Notes under the pieces: model-generated | Told to the model about the DNA's origin: nothing | What the model saw: the letters and a program-made list of their open reading frames with translations, nothing else | Databases searched by the model: none | Shown here: piece after piece, positions 49,601 through 62,553 of the stretch | How the letters are laid out: the number at the start of each line of letters is the position of its first letter | Position numbering within the stretch: the stretch's first letter is position 1 | Assembly (NCBI RefSeq): GCF_014898815.1 | Contig: NW_026515454.1 | Coordinates: forward strand, 1-64,000 | DNA from: Panonychus citri | Lineage: Eukaryota > Arthropoda > Arachnida > Trombidiformes > Tetranychidae | DNA length: 64,000 bases | Direction of reading: 5' to 3' | Made by a program: the position numbers and the translations under genes

Positions 49601-51998
49601 ACAACTATTATAATATTGGATTGAATTTAAACTTAAATTGAAATGAATGTTAATTTAAGTAAACACTGAATCAAATGTTTACACAATCAATTGACTTGAT
49701 TAAGTTAAATTATTATGGTTAAATGTTGATGAGAAACTAAGGAGAAACAATTTAAATTACAATTTCAATTGGTTAAGTTGATTGATTGTTCCAATACATT
49801 AAATCATCAACGATAAACAAAAGTGAGGAAAGTTTTTCCAATAAAAATGTTTACACAATTAAAAACAATTGTTTGCAAATGGTAACGATTAATATGATAA
49901 CATGATTAATCCTTGACAATTAAAACTATCAGTTAATTCAAATTGATTGTGACTTGATAAGTATTCAAACAATTAAAAGGATAATAATTTTACCAGAAAA
50001 ATGTTGATATAAAAAAGTTTGTCATCTAAATCAATCAAATTGAATGAAGATGAAAATATAATGATGAGGATGAGGATGAGGATGAGGATGAGGATGGAGA
50101 TAAGGATGAGGATGGAGATAAGGATGAGGATGGAGATGATGTAATGTCAATAATTTGGAGAAAAAAGTTTTAACAAGAAATTGTGATTAACTGTCAACAG
50201 AATTAAAGAAATAAAAAAGATTTGGTAAAGTGTTTAACATCAATCACATGGAAACCTTGACAATTAGAAAAGAAATACCAACAAATTGACAACAATTAAA
50301 TTGACAAACGACAATTAAACTGAACTGGATTGAGAAACAAACCAAGTCTATAATAATAATAAGACGATAAAAGCAAATAATCACAATTATAATTGCAAAT
50401 TGTGAATGAAAAGATTTGCTGATGATTGAAAATCCGAAGAAAACAAAATAAGATAAACAAAAGCGAGTTTGAAATAAACCAAAGAGATTGTGATGATAAT
50501 CATGATGCTAATTATCATGATTATATTCCGATTGATTGAAATCTGAGTTGAAATAAAGAGATTGTGAGAAACAAAATCGCTGACTAATCAAATAGATGAA
50601 TTTGGTTCATGATAATTTATTTAAACTTCAATCTTGTTGTGTATTCAAAAAGTTCAGGTAAAGTGAAGATGATAATCGTAAATGTTGATAATATGAATAT
50701 GAATTGAATAACTTTGAATATCGTAACTGATTTAATACAATCAACATTCAACAACATTTTACATGTACATCGATTCAATTTCAAGGATGAGGAGCAAGAT
50801 GATTACTCAGGATATAATTATTTCTCCATCCTCATCATCATCATCTTCAAATCTCACCATAAATCTCATCGCTCCTCTTGAAAATACCTGGAGCACACGA
50901 AAATAAGTTATTATTTTTATCATCATCATTAAAATTGATTTATAATTTAAACATAAATATATTATCATGAATGAATAAATTGTAAGGTGAACAAGGAGGA
51001 AAAAATCAGATTCTTGATGATTGTTGAAATTTTGCTCTTCATGTAGTTTCATTTGCCTTTCATGTTTACCTATGGAAGAAAAAAAAACTTTCTCTTCCTC
51101 TTTCTCTCTCTCTCACTCCAATGATATTAGAACTTTTTTTTTCATCTTCTTTCTACTTCTCGAATTGAATTTATCGATTATTTCATTTCTCTCTTTCTTT
51201 CTCTCTTTCTTTCTCAAGATAATTCTGGGATTCTCGATTTACTTTTTGGTTACCTTGTTAAACCAAATTTGAAACAAATTGTTTAATTTCAACTCGAATC
51301 AAATCAACATTTGATCATCATCACAATTTATTATCAATTGTTGATGGATTTGTGTTAGTAGTACAAAATGATTGACATAATAAATTGTCAGATTTACTTG
51401 ATTAGAAACAATTTATCACTAAATCGTAATTTAATTCTGATAACTGACAAAATGAACAGACACAAAACTATTATATATAAACACAGATTATTGGATTAAA
51501 TTGTATATTCAATTATATTCACAATTTTCCAAATCATCAATTCAGTTTCTACGATTATCATTATTATTTTTCATTGGTGAATAATTGACAATCGTAATAA
51601 TTGTAATCAATCTTGAAAAGCTTTCAAATGGTGAATGATGATCAACAATAACAATTGGATAACATCAACATCATCAAAATAACGGTTCTAATAATAAGTA
51701 TTAAGACACTTTAATATGTTATTATTGCAGAGGTGAAAATAAAGTTACAATTATAAATGATGCTGATCTCATATTATTTTGCTCATCTTCCACTTCCTCT
51801 CCTCCTCTTTCACCCACTCCCACTCTCATCCTCATCCTAATCCTCATCTCAAGGGTGAAAACACCAAAGAATCTGAAAGTCTGTGTAGATATAATTTATA
51901 TCTAAATAATACATATATCTTTTTTTTTGCTCTTCTTTTTCATCTTCTTCAACTTGTCTATTCATCTTCTTGTGTGACATTCATCCAGATCAGATGTA

Positions 51999-52031
<33 letters not shown>

Positions 52032-54826
52032 AAGTAAGAAGATGAGTGGAAGGAGGATGATAAATAAGATAAATAAGGTAAGATGGTGAAGATAAGGACC
52101 TGAGGTAAAATCGATCGCAGGTCGAATGACGATGATGATTTTTTCCATTCTCTATTTGGATTCTTTCTTCTGGGATTCGTAGCACGAATAAGAGATGATG
52201 ATAAAAATGATGATGAAGATAAAGAACAAAAGGAGAAAGAGAGAAAGAAAGAGAGAGAGAGAGAGAGACTGATGATCATCTTCTGAATCGTTTGTAGTTT
52301 CATCTTTACAGTTATTTTTTTCTGATTCTTGAGGTTTTTTTTTCTTATTGTATTTTCGGTTATGTGATATAACAAGAAAAATAAAGTTCAATAAGTAGTA
52401 TCATCTTTATCATCATGATCATGATTGGTTCATGAAGATGAACATGAACCAATTCTTAAGTAACTGATTCATAAGATTATCTAAAATAATATTTTATTTA
52501 TTGTTACATCAAATATATTATATTCTGGTGATATACTTTGCAATCCTCAGTTTACCCTCATTGGTTATCTCTCTATTTCTGTAAATTTTCATGAGAATTT
52601 CAATTTTTCATGATTGACGATTAGAGTCTAATGATAATGTTCAATAATCTGAAATTCATTCAGTTCAAATCTCAATTCAAGATTCAGAGGTAAATATAAA
52701 TTGAATTCATGGATGAAAATAATCATCATCATCATTCAGCATCAGATCAATATAATAACTTATCATCATTTTTCATCTTTATCATAATCGTTATCATGAC
52801 AATCAATATGCCCTCAGGCAAATTATAATTGTCTACTTTTGGATGATTATTTAAATTTAGTTTGTCATCCAATTTGATTAACATTATTGATTGGAAACAT
52901 TTTCTTTAGCATGTTAATGATTTTTTTTTTCAAAAAAAAAGTTACTTTCAACAAAGACAATTAACTAAATCATTGTGATCATTGATTGATGATTTAAATT
53001 GTAGTTTGGTTGAATGTTACAGAAAACAAATTATCCTCAATGATTAATGATCTTGATAAACTTGAAAATGTAATTCAATTTGATTTGTTAATTGTAAACA
53101 TTTATGTCTGATTATTATTTATGATTGGCAAAAATTACAAATTGATAAATTGATTAACTTAATGATGATGGAAACAGGAAAATCAATACAATTGATACAA
53201 TTTACCAATAATCAATAATCATGATTGAATTAACATATCGACAAATTTATTGATTACTTATCAATCTTTGTCAATTATAATCAACCAATGATATTATTAA
53301 CAATGAAAATTAATTACGTTGATTAGTAAATTGTAACAATAATTGTGTGAGGATTAAAATTATTGATGCAACATTCAATTGTTGTAATTAGATATTAATG
53401 AAAATATTATTGATCATTGAAACTTAACTAATCCGATATGAAAAGATTAATTTAACAATTGAAAATAAAGTAATCTGATTATGATAATTAAGGGAAAGGA
53501 AAATGATGAAAAAACAATCAGCCAAAATCCTTAATTGTTAAGTGAAACTCACGTTTGATTTAATCACAAGGATGAAAGAGAGAGAGAGAAAAAAAATGAA
53601 CGAGAGGTTAATTAAGTTTCTATTGCTAATTGTTAATTATGGAAAATGATACTTAACAAAATATTAGAATCTAATCCAGAAATTAATTAGATTGTTATAT
53701 TAGCAATTTGATAGTAAATTGGGAAACTGTTAATTGTAACAATTTGTTGATTGGATAGGTTGTTAAATGTATTCCAAGGGATTGAGATTCTTGGAGTGAA
53801 AACTTATCCAATCTAAATTGTTTTTATTGTCAGTTAATGATGATGAGGATGAGGATGAGGATGAGGATGATGATGAGGATGATGAGGATGATGATAAGGG
53901 TCTAAAAAAGGGATTGGGATAACTGGACATTTTGAAAAACTGACCAGAACTTTGAGATTGACCATTTTATAGGGTGAATCTCATGAGGCAATGAAAGTGT
54001 CATTAGTTTTGACCAGACGATGGAGATAAAGATGAGAATTGTTCAGATTCATGATCAACATTGAGATTGTCATTTTATTCTGGAAGGATGAACAAGATGA
54101 AGATAAAAATAATCATCCGCATCATTATCATCAAAGTGTGAACTTGTAATAGAGATGCTTAAGTTTTAATCAGATAAGTTTAGTTGCAATATCGGGATAA
54201 AGTTTCTTGCAAAGATAACAATTCAGTTCAGAATACAGATTCATTTACATGATGATAATCACCAAGATCACAATCATTTTAATGCAACATTATATTTGAA
54301 CAAACGATTGGCTAATATATTTGCTTATTAAATGTTGACCATTACCAATTGTTTATGACAATTTACTACTATTAGTATCTATTGTTATTGCGGTTCTATC
54401 ATTATTTTTAATTGTCCAATTGTCCAATTAATTATTAATAGTTGAGAAAATAATTCATTCAACTTAAACACAATCAATTGTATATCAAAATTAATGTTCA
54501 TTTAAAATTAACTAATGATAAGTTTTTGACTGGCATCAATTTAAATGAACATGAATTAAATGTTTCGCGTTTGATTAATAATTCATAAATTGTAATTACT
54601 TTTTATTAAGAAGTTAATTGTTATAATTAACTTTTTTTTTCTTCTTTCCCTCACCTCTAGATTGTAGTGAAAAATCAATAACACAATTAAGTGAGAAAAT
54701 TAATCAATGAAGTGAAACAAAGAGTAATCAACTTTTTGTCTTTTTCCAAAAGAAATTGTAATTGCAATTGTGTTTGCCTTTGATTAGAAAATGAATCAAG
54801 TTTATCGTTACAATTAAATCTAATTG
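46654..54826. other. noncoding, simple-repeat-rich stretch (copy 2)
   Basis: Counterpart of 6733-14924 with the same microsatellites and no supportable gene. Presumably it holds the 3' UTR, and any unplaced last exon, of the second acetylcholinesterase gene. Confidence 0.7.
47113..47126 (+). promoter_or_regulatory. candidate CTCF-type insulator motif (copy 2)
   Basis: Same CCACCAGATGGCGC as at 7208-7221. In this copy it lies between E and the second acetylcholinesterase gene. Confidence 0.3.
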
Positions 54827-54834
54827 TTACTCAC

Positions 54835-56989
54835 CTAGAGCGTTGATTAGTTGGGGTAAAAAGTTTTTCCAAAAGGCACATTGTTTTGCCCGAAGACCTC
54901 GTCCGATTGATGAATCGTTGGTCGAAATGACCAGATACTCTTTCTCATGAGCGGTATACTCAGGCCACACTATACTCTCCGTAGCGTCACTTTCGATAGA
55001 CTGTCGATTGGGATTCCTGAAGATCAATTTAATTCGTAACAATTAACCAATTTTCGTAATGAATTACGATCATTCTTGTATTATTACTTACCCTGTTTTC
55101 GCAAAGTTAGCCCAATATCTCATGATTCGCCTGCTTAACTGAACTTCCGCCTGAGTATAGCCATGAACTGGATCTAAAGGTTCACCAAGGACAAATTTGA
55201 TCTCCTCTCCGTGAATTACCCCCATCCATGAAGGCCAAAAGCTTTTAGATGATCGATGATTAAAATAATAAGACCAAACATCGTTACCCGATAAAGCGTA
55301 TCGATAGGACATCTCGTTAACTGGACAAGTGAATTGATAATCACCGACAAACTTATCGGTTGCTTCACGATTTTCAATCTGATCATCAGGATTAACCCAA
55401 TGTGTATACTCATAGATGATTGATTCTTGAGCCAGAGGGGAAAGATGAGGATAAATTGTTCGTATGAGAGATTGAAATTCAGCTCGGGAAACATAAACAC
55501 TCTCCGAGAGGTTAAATATGTGAGGTGAATGATAGACTAGGTAATAAGTTCCCTCATCTCGATTGGAACCTGTCAAGATGGCGGTGTGCTTGAAATTCTT
55601 GGTTCTCAATGAAATCTCTGGATCCTCATCGAGAAATGAACCATCAACTATCGGAATAAAGGCAAAATCAACCACACCGGTGGTCACCTCTTCTTTTGCA
55701 ACCAATACAGAGGCGGGTATAGATTGCATACACTCAATGATTGACTTTAGGTCTTTTCGTGTGGTGTGTGAATCACATCCAACCGAACGGGCCAAGGCGA
55801 GGCTTCGTGCATAAGCTTTGTTACGATCAACAATTGCCCAAGGGCAAGTGGCCGAACCAGATTGTAATATTGCTTGGCTGAAAACGTTACGTGAGAGCGG
55901 GGAAAGTAAATGAAGGGCAACTGAAACGGCTCCAGCTGATTCACCGAAGATCGTTATATTTGCCGGATTACCACCGAAAGCGGCGATATTATCTCGAATC
56001 CATTCCATTGCCATTAGCTGATCAAAAAGACCCGCGTTACCGGGTGCATCAGAGGTGTCAAAAAAGATGAATCCAAGGGAGGCAACTCGATAATTAATTG
56101 AGACAAATATAATTGACTCTTCCCCTGCCAGGACGGATCCATCGTAAAAGTCAAGGGATGAGGTTCCCGACCAAAAGCCACCTCCATAGATCCAAAGTAA
56201 AACTGCCGCTGATTTGGGTCTAGGACGTGGTACCCAAATATTAACAGAAAGACAATCTTCATCTAAAGGTACATTTGGATTCCATTCGGTGGCACCTTTA
56301 AAGTTACCAAAAAAGGTGTCATTTACCTGGAAACATGCACCCGAAAATGAGGTTGCATTAAAAATACCCTCCCAAGAGTCGACTGGCTTAGGGTGACGGA
56401 AACGGAATCGGCCGGTGGGTGGTTTTGCATAACGAATACCTAAGAAAGCATCGACTGGTTTACCTGTGGGCGAGGTGACTGAACGACCACGAACATAACC
56501 TTTGTTGGTTAACACAATTAAGGGATCATTTTGATATGCTGAATAATGAATTTGATTATAACTTGAAAACGACGATGATGAAGATGAAGATGATGAAGAT
56601 GATGATGATGATGAGGGGAATGATGAATCGGCATAAAAGAGATTATCATCATGAGGTAAGGCGGAGGAAAAATTATACCTCGAAGATTGAAATAAAAGGA
56701 TTACCACAATTGGGATAATCCAATGGATCCAAAAGGTTTTTACCAAAAAGACAATGATTGATTTAATTGTTGAACCGATTAGACAAAAGTGAGAGAAATG
56801 CTGTTTATTTATAATCGAATCATCTTGTTGATTGTTAATTGTTTCCCTTTGCGATTGAATAATTATCTTCTTACAATCAGCTGGTAAAACTGTGCAATTG
56901 ATTAATTTTGTCCTGGTTTTCACCGGTTTTCCGGTTGATAATCTTTCACCTTTAGTGGTGAATTGCGATGATTTACTAATTGTTAACAT
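54835..56989 (-). CDS. Ace: acetylcholinesterase, copy 2
   Basis: Complete duplicate of the gene at 14933-17087, with an identical predicted protein. Exons 56989-55092 and 55016-54835. All catalytic and binding residues are kept (Ser351, Glu479, His593, Trp236), as is Tyr483 at the Torpedo-331 position (codon TAC at 55543-55541). Its 5' flank (57020-58320) is also duplicated, so it probably carries its own promoter. This copy, unlike the other, is joined to single-copy host DNA on its 5' side and to E on its 3' side. The C-terminal exon question is the same: a good donor at 54834-54833 and no identified tail exon. Confidence 0.93.
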
Positions 56990-57019
56990 GTTATTTATTT
57001 GCCCTTCTAATTGTGACAA

Positions 57020-58320
57020 GTGAAATTAAGCTGGATAATAAATTAAATGAAAATAGAAAATGATTTAACAAGACTAATTAGTTAAAAACACAACTAATTG
57101 TCAACTCTACAATTCAACACTAAAAAATGAACTGGGTGAAAATGGTGATAATGATGAAGATGAAGATGAAGATGAGGATGATGAAGATGATGATGGCGAC
57201 ATCCACAGAGTTTTACCTTTATCCAAATAAAGTAGATTAAAAATATTACACCGATGAGATTATCTTTTCAACCATCACATTGTTGTTTACAGGGATTAGA
57301 GATTAATAAATATACTTGAGCTTCTTTGGTTATATCTGTTTACCTTTATTGTTGTTTTCTGCAAGCTCGATGTTTCCTATTGATTAATATCAATTGTTAA
57401 TGATGATGATGAATGTTGATTAATTGTAGTATCATTATTTAATCCATGATAAACTCACAATCAGCTACAAATTATTGATTAATCTGATGTTTAGGTTTCC
57501 AGTTTCTCTGAGGGTTTAGGTTGATAAATATATTATATGAGAAAAAAATTAACAGAATAGGATTAAATCAGTTAATCATATGGATATTTGAGATAATCAG
57601 AATTAAATTGGTGCGATGGTGATGATGATAAATGGATGATGATGATGATGATAGAAATTGAAACATGAAGAATAGAAAACAAATATACTGAAGAAGAGGA
57701 AGAAAAAAAAGAAGCGAAAATTTATCGGTTCCGGTTCCGTTTCGAATGGAGTTTGCAATCGATTTTAGAATTTATTAATTAAGAGAGAATTATGATGATG
57801 ATGATGATGATGATTAAGAAGATTAACAGGAGATAATTAAGCGAATAAATCAACAGCAATTAACGATAAAGGATGAGGAGAAGGAGGAAAAGATAATTAA
57901 ACCAATAGAGATGAATGAGAATCTGATTGTGGCTTTTTGACCAGAGATTCTGGATGATATGGAAATGGAATTAATTAATTGTGATTAAGTTGATTCTCGG
58001 GGAGGATTTCAGGTTATTATTGGTGAGAATTTACTAATTGGTTGATTTTAAGATGATTTAAAGAGATTGGAAACAATTAACACTTTAACTCGTCGTTGTT
58101 GATGTTTTGTTGCTGTTTCGGTTAACACAATTGATTTAATTTCTTTCAGTTGGTTGATTGTTGGAAACACACAATTAATTAATTGATCTTCTTCTTTTTC
58201 TTACTTCTCTGTTGATTAATTATAGACAATTAAACTAAATTAAATAAATAACAGAAGAGAAAAACTAAAAAACACTAACACACAACAACGAAAACACAAT
58301 TAGATTAATAACAATAGAGA
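57020..58320. other. acetylcholinesterase 5' flank, copy 2
   Basis: Duplicate of 17118-18422, with one 4-bp difference near 57506. Noncoding, with GAT runs. No core promoter could be fixed. Confidence 0.6.
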
Positions 58321-60261
58321 AAAACGAAAACAGTAATTTTTTTTTCTTCTCTCTCACTCTCCCTCTCTCTCTCTCTTGTTTTTATCTTCTCTTTCTTTGC
58401 TCTTTCTTCACAATATCATCATTCTCTTCATCATAATCTTCTTCTTCTTTTCACCTCCATTCCCATTTGGAATAGAAGAAAATATTCCAAGAGAGAGTGT
58501 TAGAGAGAATGAGAGAGAATATGAGAATTTGTAGAAAGAGAAGAGAAAATCTGATAGACAGAAGAATTAGAAAGAAGATATCACAGGGAAGAGAAGATAG
58601 AATAAGATGATAAAAGAATACATGGAAAATTCTGTAGAAAGAGAGAGTTAAAGGTTCATCATCTTCCTGAATTCTGTTCGATATAAGAATCGTTTGGAAT
58701 GATTTCGAATTCGATTTTTTAGAATTTCGATTACGATCGAACTGTTCACTCTCCTTTTTCTCTTTCTTTATTCATCGATTAGATGAACTTTCAGAACTTT
58801 TTGAATAAAAATCGATTCAATATCGATAATCATCTCAGATCGTTTTCAGTTGCAATTCCAAATCCAGGGAACTTTAATATCGACCATGCGTATGGATATT
58901 CACCAGAATTATCATCTCTCTCTCTCTCTCCCTCCCTCCCTCCCTCTCTCTCTTTTATCATCTTCATCATCATTATTTATTCATTCCCTTTCCTTGTTAA
59001 ATCTGATTCCATATTATAACAATTCCTCTTGAGAATTTTAAATTTTCTCAATCATTTCGAACAATCTCTTTATATCATTTTCTTATCTTACTTTTTTGTT
59101 CTCTTCTCCATTACCTTAAATCTCTCATTAACTATTCTCTCATAATAATAACTACTAATTAGATTCACAACAACAACAATTAACTTAATTAAGAAAAAAA
59201 ACCATAAAGAGAATAAAAAAAAACTTTTCCAACTAAACATTAGCTACAAATTTCTCACTAACTTTTTCACGAGTTTAAACTTATCTAAAACTTGACCATA
59301 AAAATCCTAATCATGGACAAATTAACTTTTACTATCAAAGTTAATTGTTCATTTTAATTAACTAAATTCAATTTCGAACAATTGATGATCTCGCCATCTA
59401 TCGGTGGATAAAAGTTCTAAAATCGAGCAGGTTGTCCAATCTACTCACAGATGGCGCTAGAAAACGTTCGCAATTAAATTAATTAAATTAATTTAATTTT
59501 CGTCTAAATTTCTTGATTTAATTAACAGTCTAATTGAAAATTAATCTCCCAATGAAAACAGAAAGAGCAAAGAATTAAATCCAATAAGAAATTCAGAGAA
59601 AAATAATAGTTTTATTGATGTTTTTTTCCATTGGAAAAGTTTTTCATTTTGATTGTTCACATCTCCAATTAATAGAAAGATTTAAATTGTTACAATAATT
59701 TAATGTTACATTTTCGAGAATCCAGATGATTAATGATTAATCAGCAATAGAATCACAAGTTGTTATTGCTCTTTAATTAACCTTGATTAACTTTCCAATG
59801 TTTTTAATTTTTGTTTTTCTAAATTGTTGATTATCATCTGTTCAATTGTAATAATCAAATTGTTATTCAGTTAATTAGCAAACAGATTACATGTGACGAT
59901 GAATACGTAACAAATTAATCTTGATTTGTATTCCTCTCTCTCTCTCTCACCTCACAATTAAATGGAAACGATGATTAGTTAACAGGTTTCTCTTTCTTTC
60001 CTGTCTTTTCTCTTTCTTCTTATTTTTCTTCTCTTTCGCTTTCTCTGTCTATTTCTCTGTCTACATTTTCTCCATTTAGAATCTCAAACGTGTCATGTTT
60101 TCAATAGAAAATTTGAAAACAGGTAACCCATTTAATCATTTGGTGATCATTTACTTTCCACTAATCATCGGATTGACAATTAATTGTTAACAATTAGTCT
60201 CTCATAGTGTTTTAATTGGTGTTAATTTGGTTGGTAAACTGTTAAAACAATTTAAATTAAA
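58321..60261. other. single-copy intergenic DNA and SERP1 5' region
   Basis: CT/GA-rich low-complexity sequence (58340-58380, 58918-58952, 59934-59950) and AT-rich spacer. A weak ORF at 58783 translates a CT microsatellite and is not accepted as a gene. Two AGATGGCG-type motifs (59391-59398 reversed, 59453-59461) resemble the CTCF/YY1-like box near 7208. The promoter and 5' UTR of SERP1 presumably lie at its right end. Confidence 0.55.
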
Positions 60262-60953
60262 ATGGTTAAAACTCAACGGATGAAAATTGCCAATGAAAAG
60301 GCTTCCAAAAATGTAACTCTCAGAGGAAACGTACCCAAAGCCGGTGTAAGTATTTAATTAATTACAATTAATTTCTATTCTGTTTAACTAATTCCATCTT
60401 CCATTTTATCTTCCTTTTCCTGTGACAAGAACAATTAATAATTTAATCCAATAGACGATCAGTTGATTTTCTCTTTTCCAGAGAATCATTTTATTCTCTT
60501 GTGTTGTAATATTCTTTTCTCTATATTTTTGTTATTCTTTTTCTATTTGTGTTTCATTTTTTCTCTAAAGAGAATATTTTAACGAAATTAATTCTCTGTT
60601 GATTATTTAAATTGCGATTTTTTTGTTCCATTGTCACAAATCAACCCTTTCAATCAAATCGCAATTCTCAGCAATTTGAAGTTTACACGTTAACAGTTAT
60701 TGTATATTTAGGTTTCTTTAAGTGCATTGAACCTGAAGACCTTATTTTCAATCTTACAGTTGATGAGTTTTTTTTTTGCTAATTGTTTGGTTAATTGTTC
60801 TAATTTAAATGTTGTTTTTTGATCTACTTCTATTTACAGAAAGCATCAGATGATAAATATCCAGTTGGACCTTGGTTATTGGCTCTGTTTATTTTCGTAG
60901 TCTGTGGATCAGCAGTTTTCCAAGTTATCCAATCAATCAGATATGGATTTTAA
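60262..60953 (+). CDS. SERP1: stress-associated ER protein SERP1/RAMP4, 65 aa
   Basis: Small tail-anchored ER protein associated with the Sec61 translocon and stabilising membrane proteins under stress. Exon 1 60262-60345 (28 codons, GTAAGT donor) and exon 2 60840-60953 (37 codons plus stop) join in phase 0. The cytosolic part carries KIANEKASKNVTLRGNV; the membrane segment is GPWLLALFIFVVCGSAVFQVIQSI, ending in RYGF. Length and both halves match the metazoan family closely. Too short and too split to appear as one long ORF. Possible polyadenylation signal AATAAA at 61185-61190. Confidence 0.96.
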
Positions 60954-62495
60954 TTGATGTGACTCAAAGGAAAATTATTAATTACTAATTAAACGTCTTC
61001 TATCGAGATGTTTAATACAATCAATTTAATTGAGAAAATTAATCGATAGTTGATTAATATTTTTTTGACGTTTTGTTAAATTCCATTGAATATTGTTTAT
61101 AATATGAAAGCTTGATGAATGATATACAATTCATTTTGTTTAGGTTTCCCTCATGGATATAAACAATTAACCTGCAATAATGATAATAAATTGATTATAT
61201 TGATTATTTTTCTCAAATTGTTGTTGTGTAAATTATAACTTTACCTTATCTCGGATACATTAAAATGATAATCTACCTGAGATGAATTTAGATCACGAGA
61301 TGTGACAATTGTCAACACAATCAGGAGACATTTCCAATGGAAAAGGGTTGACAATCCAATCTAATTGGTTAATAGATGATTAATTAACCCAAACAAGTGA
61401 ACAATTAATTCAAATGTCAACAAATTCATCTTGAAAATATACAAATAAGTCTAGAAACCAACGAAACATTGAAGAGCAACAATTGTGACCAAAGTTTTAC
61501 GGAAGCGAAAATGAGATTTCCTGATTACGACCATGGAAAGAACCAAATTACCAGCAACACATAAATAAATTGTTAACAATTAACTCGATCAACAGTTTCC
61601 TGTTGAAAGAAAACCACCATAATTAAGAGGGGGAACAAACCATAATAAACAAAGAAAAAGAAAAAAAAAGAAAATTGAAAAAAAAAAATCTCCATTAAAA
61701 CGACATCATTAGGTTAACCAATTTAAAAAAAGAGACCAAATTGATTGTTCCAAGTTGCGTGTTCACCAAGTTAATCATAATAATCAAAGAGAGAGAACAA
61801 AATTTAAATTAATAGACCAAAATATCACAACAATCAACGAATAAATTGTAGAAAAAGAAAAACACAAACACAATTTAGAAAAAAAAGAAAAAGAAAAAAA
61901 GATAAACAGAGAGAAAAACATTCGAAATGAACAAAAATTGTGAGAAAAATGACCAAATCAACAATCAGAATCTCGAAAGGAAAAGAAAAACTCAGGTAAT
62001 CAGGTGAATCTCTGTGATTCTCTTACCTTTGACATTCGATTTGCAACCGGTAACCCGAACGTTTGTTTACTTTTTTCTTCTCCTTCTCTCATTTTGTTTT
62101 CTTTTTTCGCTCATTTGATGTTCTATTCTCTTTTGAGAAACCGCGCCCAAAACCGTTTTCTTTCTTTCTTTCTCTTACCTTTTATTTCTCTCTCTCTTCT
62201 TTCTTCTCAACGCACTCTCTTCAATTCTCATTTCATTTTACTTCTCCTTCTCTCTCATTCTCTTGCGATCCACACTGTATGTTAACCATTAGTCTCTCCA
62301 GCTTCTTTACAACATTTGAAAACCTCTTCCAATCCAACTGACATTCCGTGTATATGATTTGTGAATACCTTTAGTTTTATTTGTTTATCTTTTACCATCT
62401 CAATCTCACCTAATACATCAACTCAATTACATCATTAACCGATTCTCTTCAACAATTTTCGAATACATAATATTATATAATTTATATAATCTAAG
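60954..62495. other. intergenic, AT-rich
   Basis: Contains the SERP1 3' UTR and then A-rich (61640-61900) and CT-rich (62080-62280) low-complexity DNA. Overlapping ORFs at 62004-62341 are translations of CT runs. The sequence just before 62496 (TATTATATAATTTATATAAT) could be a TATA-like promoter or leader for the next gene. Confidence 0.5.
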
Positions 62496-62553
62496 ATGAA
62501 TTCTCTCAATTGTATTGCTTTAATAATCATCAGTCTAACTGCTTTTACTTCAG
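62496..62553 (+). CDS. first coding exon (signal peptide) of an unidentified secreted or membrane protein
   Basis: ATG at 62496 opens 19 codons with a typical signal peptide (CIALIIISLTAF core) ending at a strong donor (TTCAG/GTAAGAT), phase 1. Phase-1 introns directly after the signal peptide are common in extracellular and receptor genes. No following exon was recognised before the window ends at 64000, so the product is unknown. Confidence 0.6.

Larger units (their letters stand above)
46640..58320. repeat. large direct repeat R, copy 2 (about 11.68 kb)
   Basis: Second copy of 6732-18422 in the same orientation, joined on the left to the interrupted Rep ORF through the shared string ATCAAAAG, and continuing on the right into single-copy host DNA at 58321. 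It differs from the other copy only by scattered 1-4 bp changes. Confidence 0.95.

Noticed and set aside
58783..59032. ATG-started ORFs of 78 and 60 aa
   Set aside because: Most of the sequence is a CT/CCCT microsatellite and codon content is not protein-like; no neighbouring exon fits.
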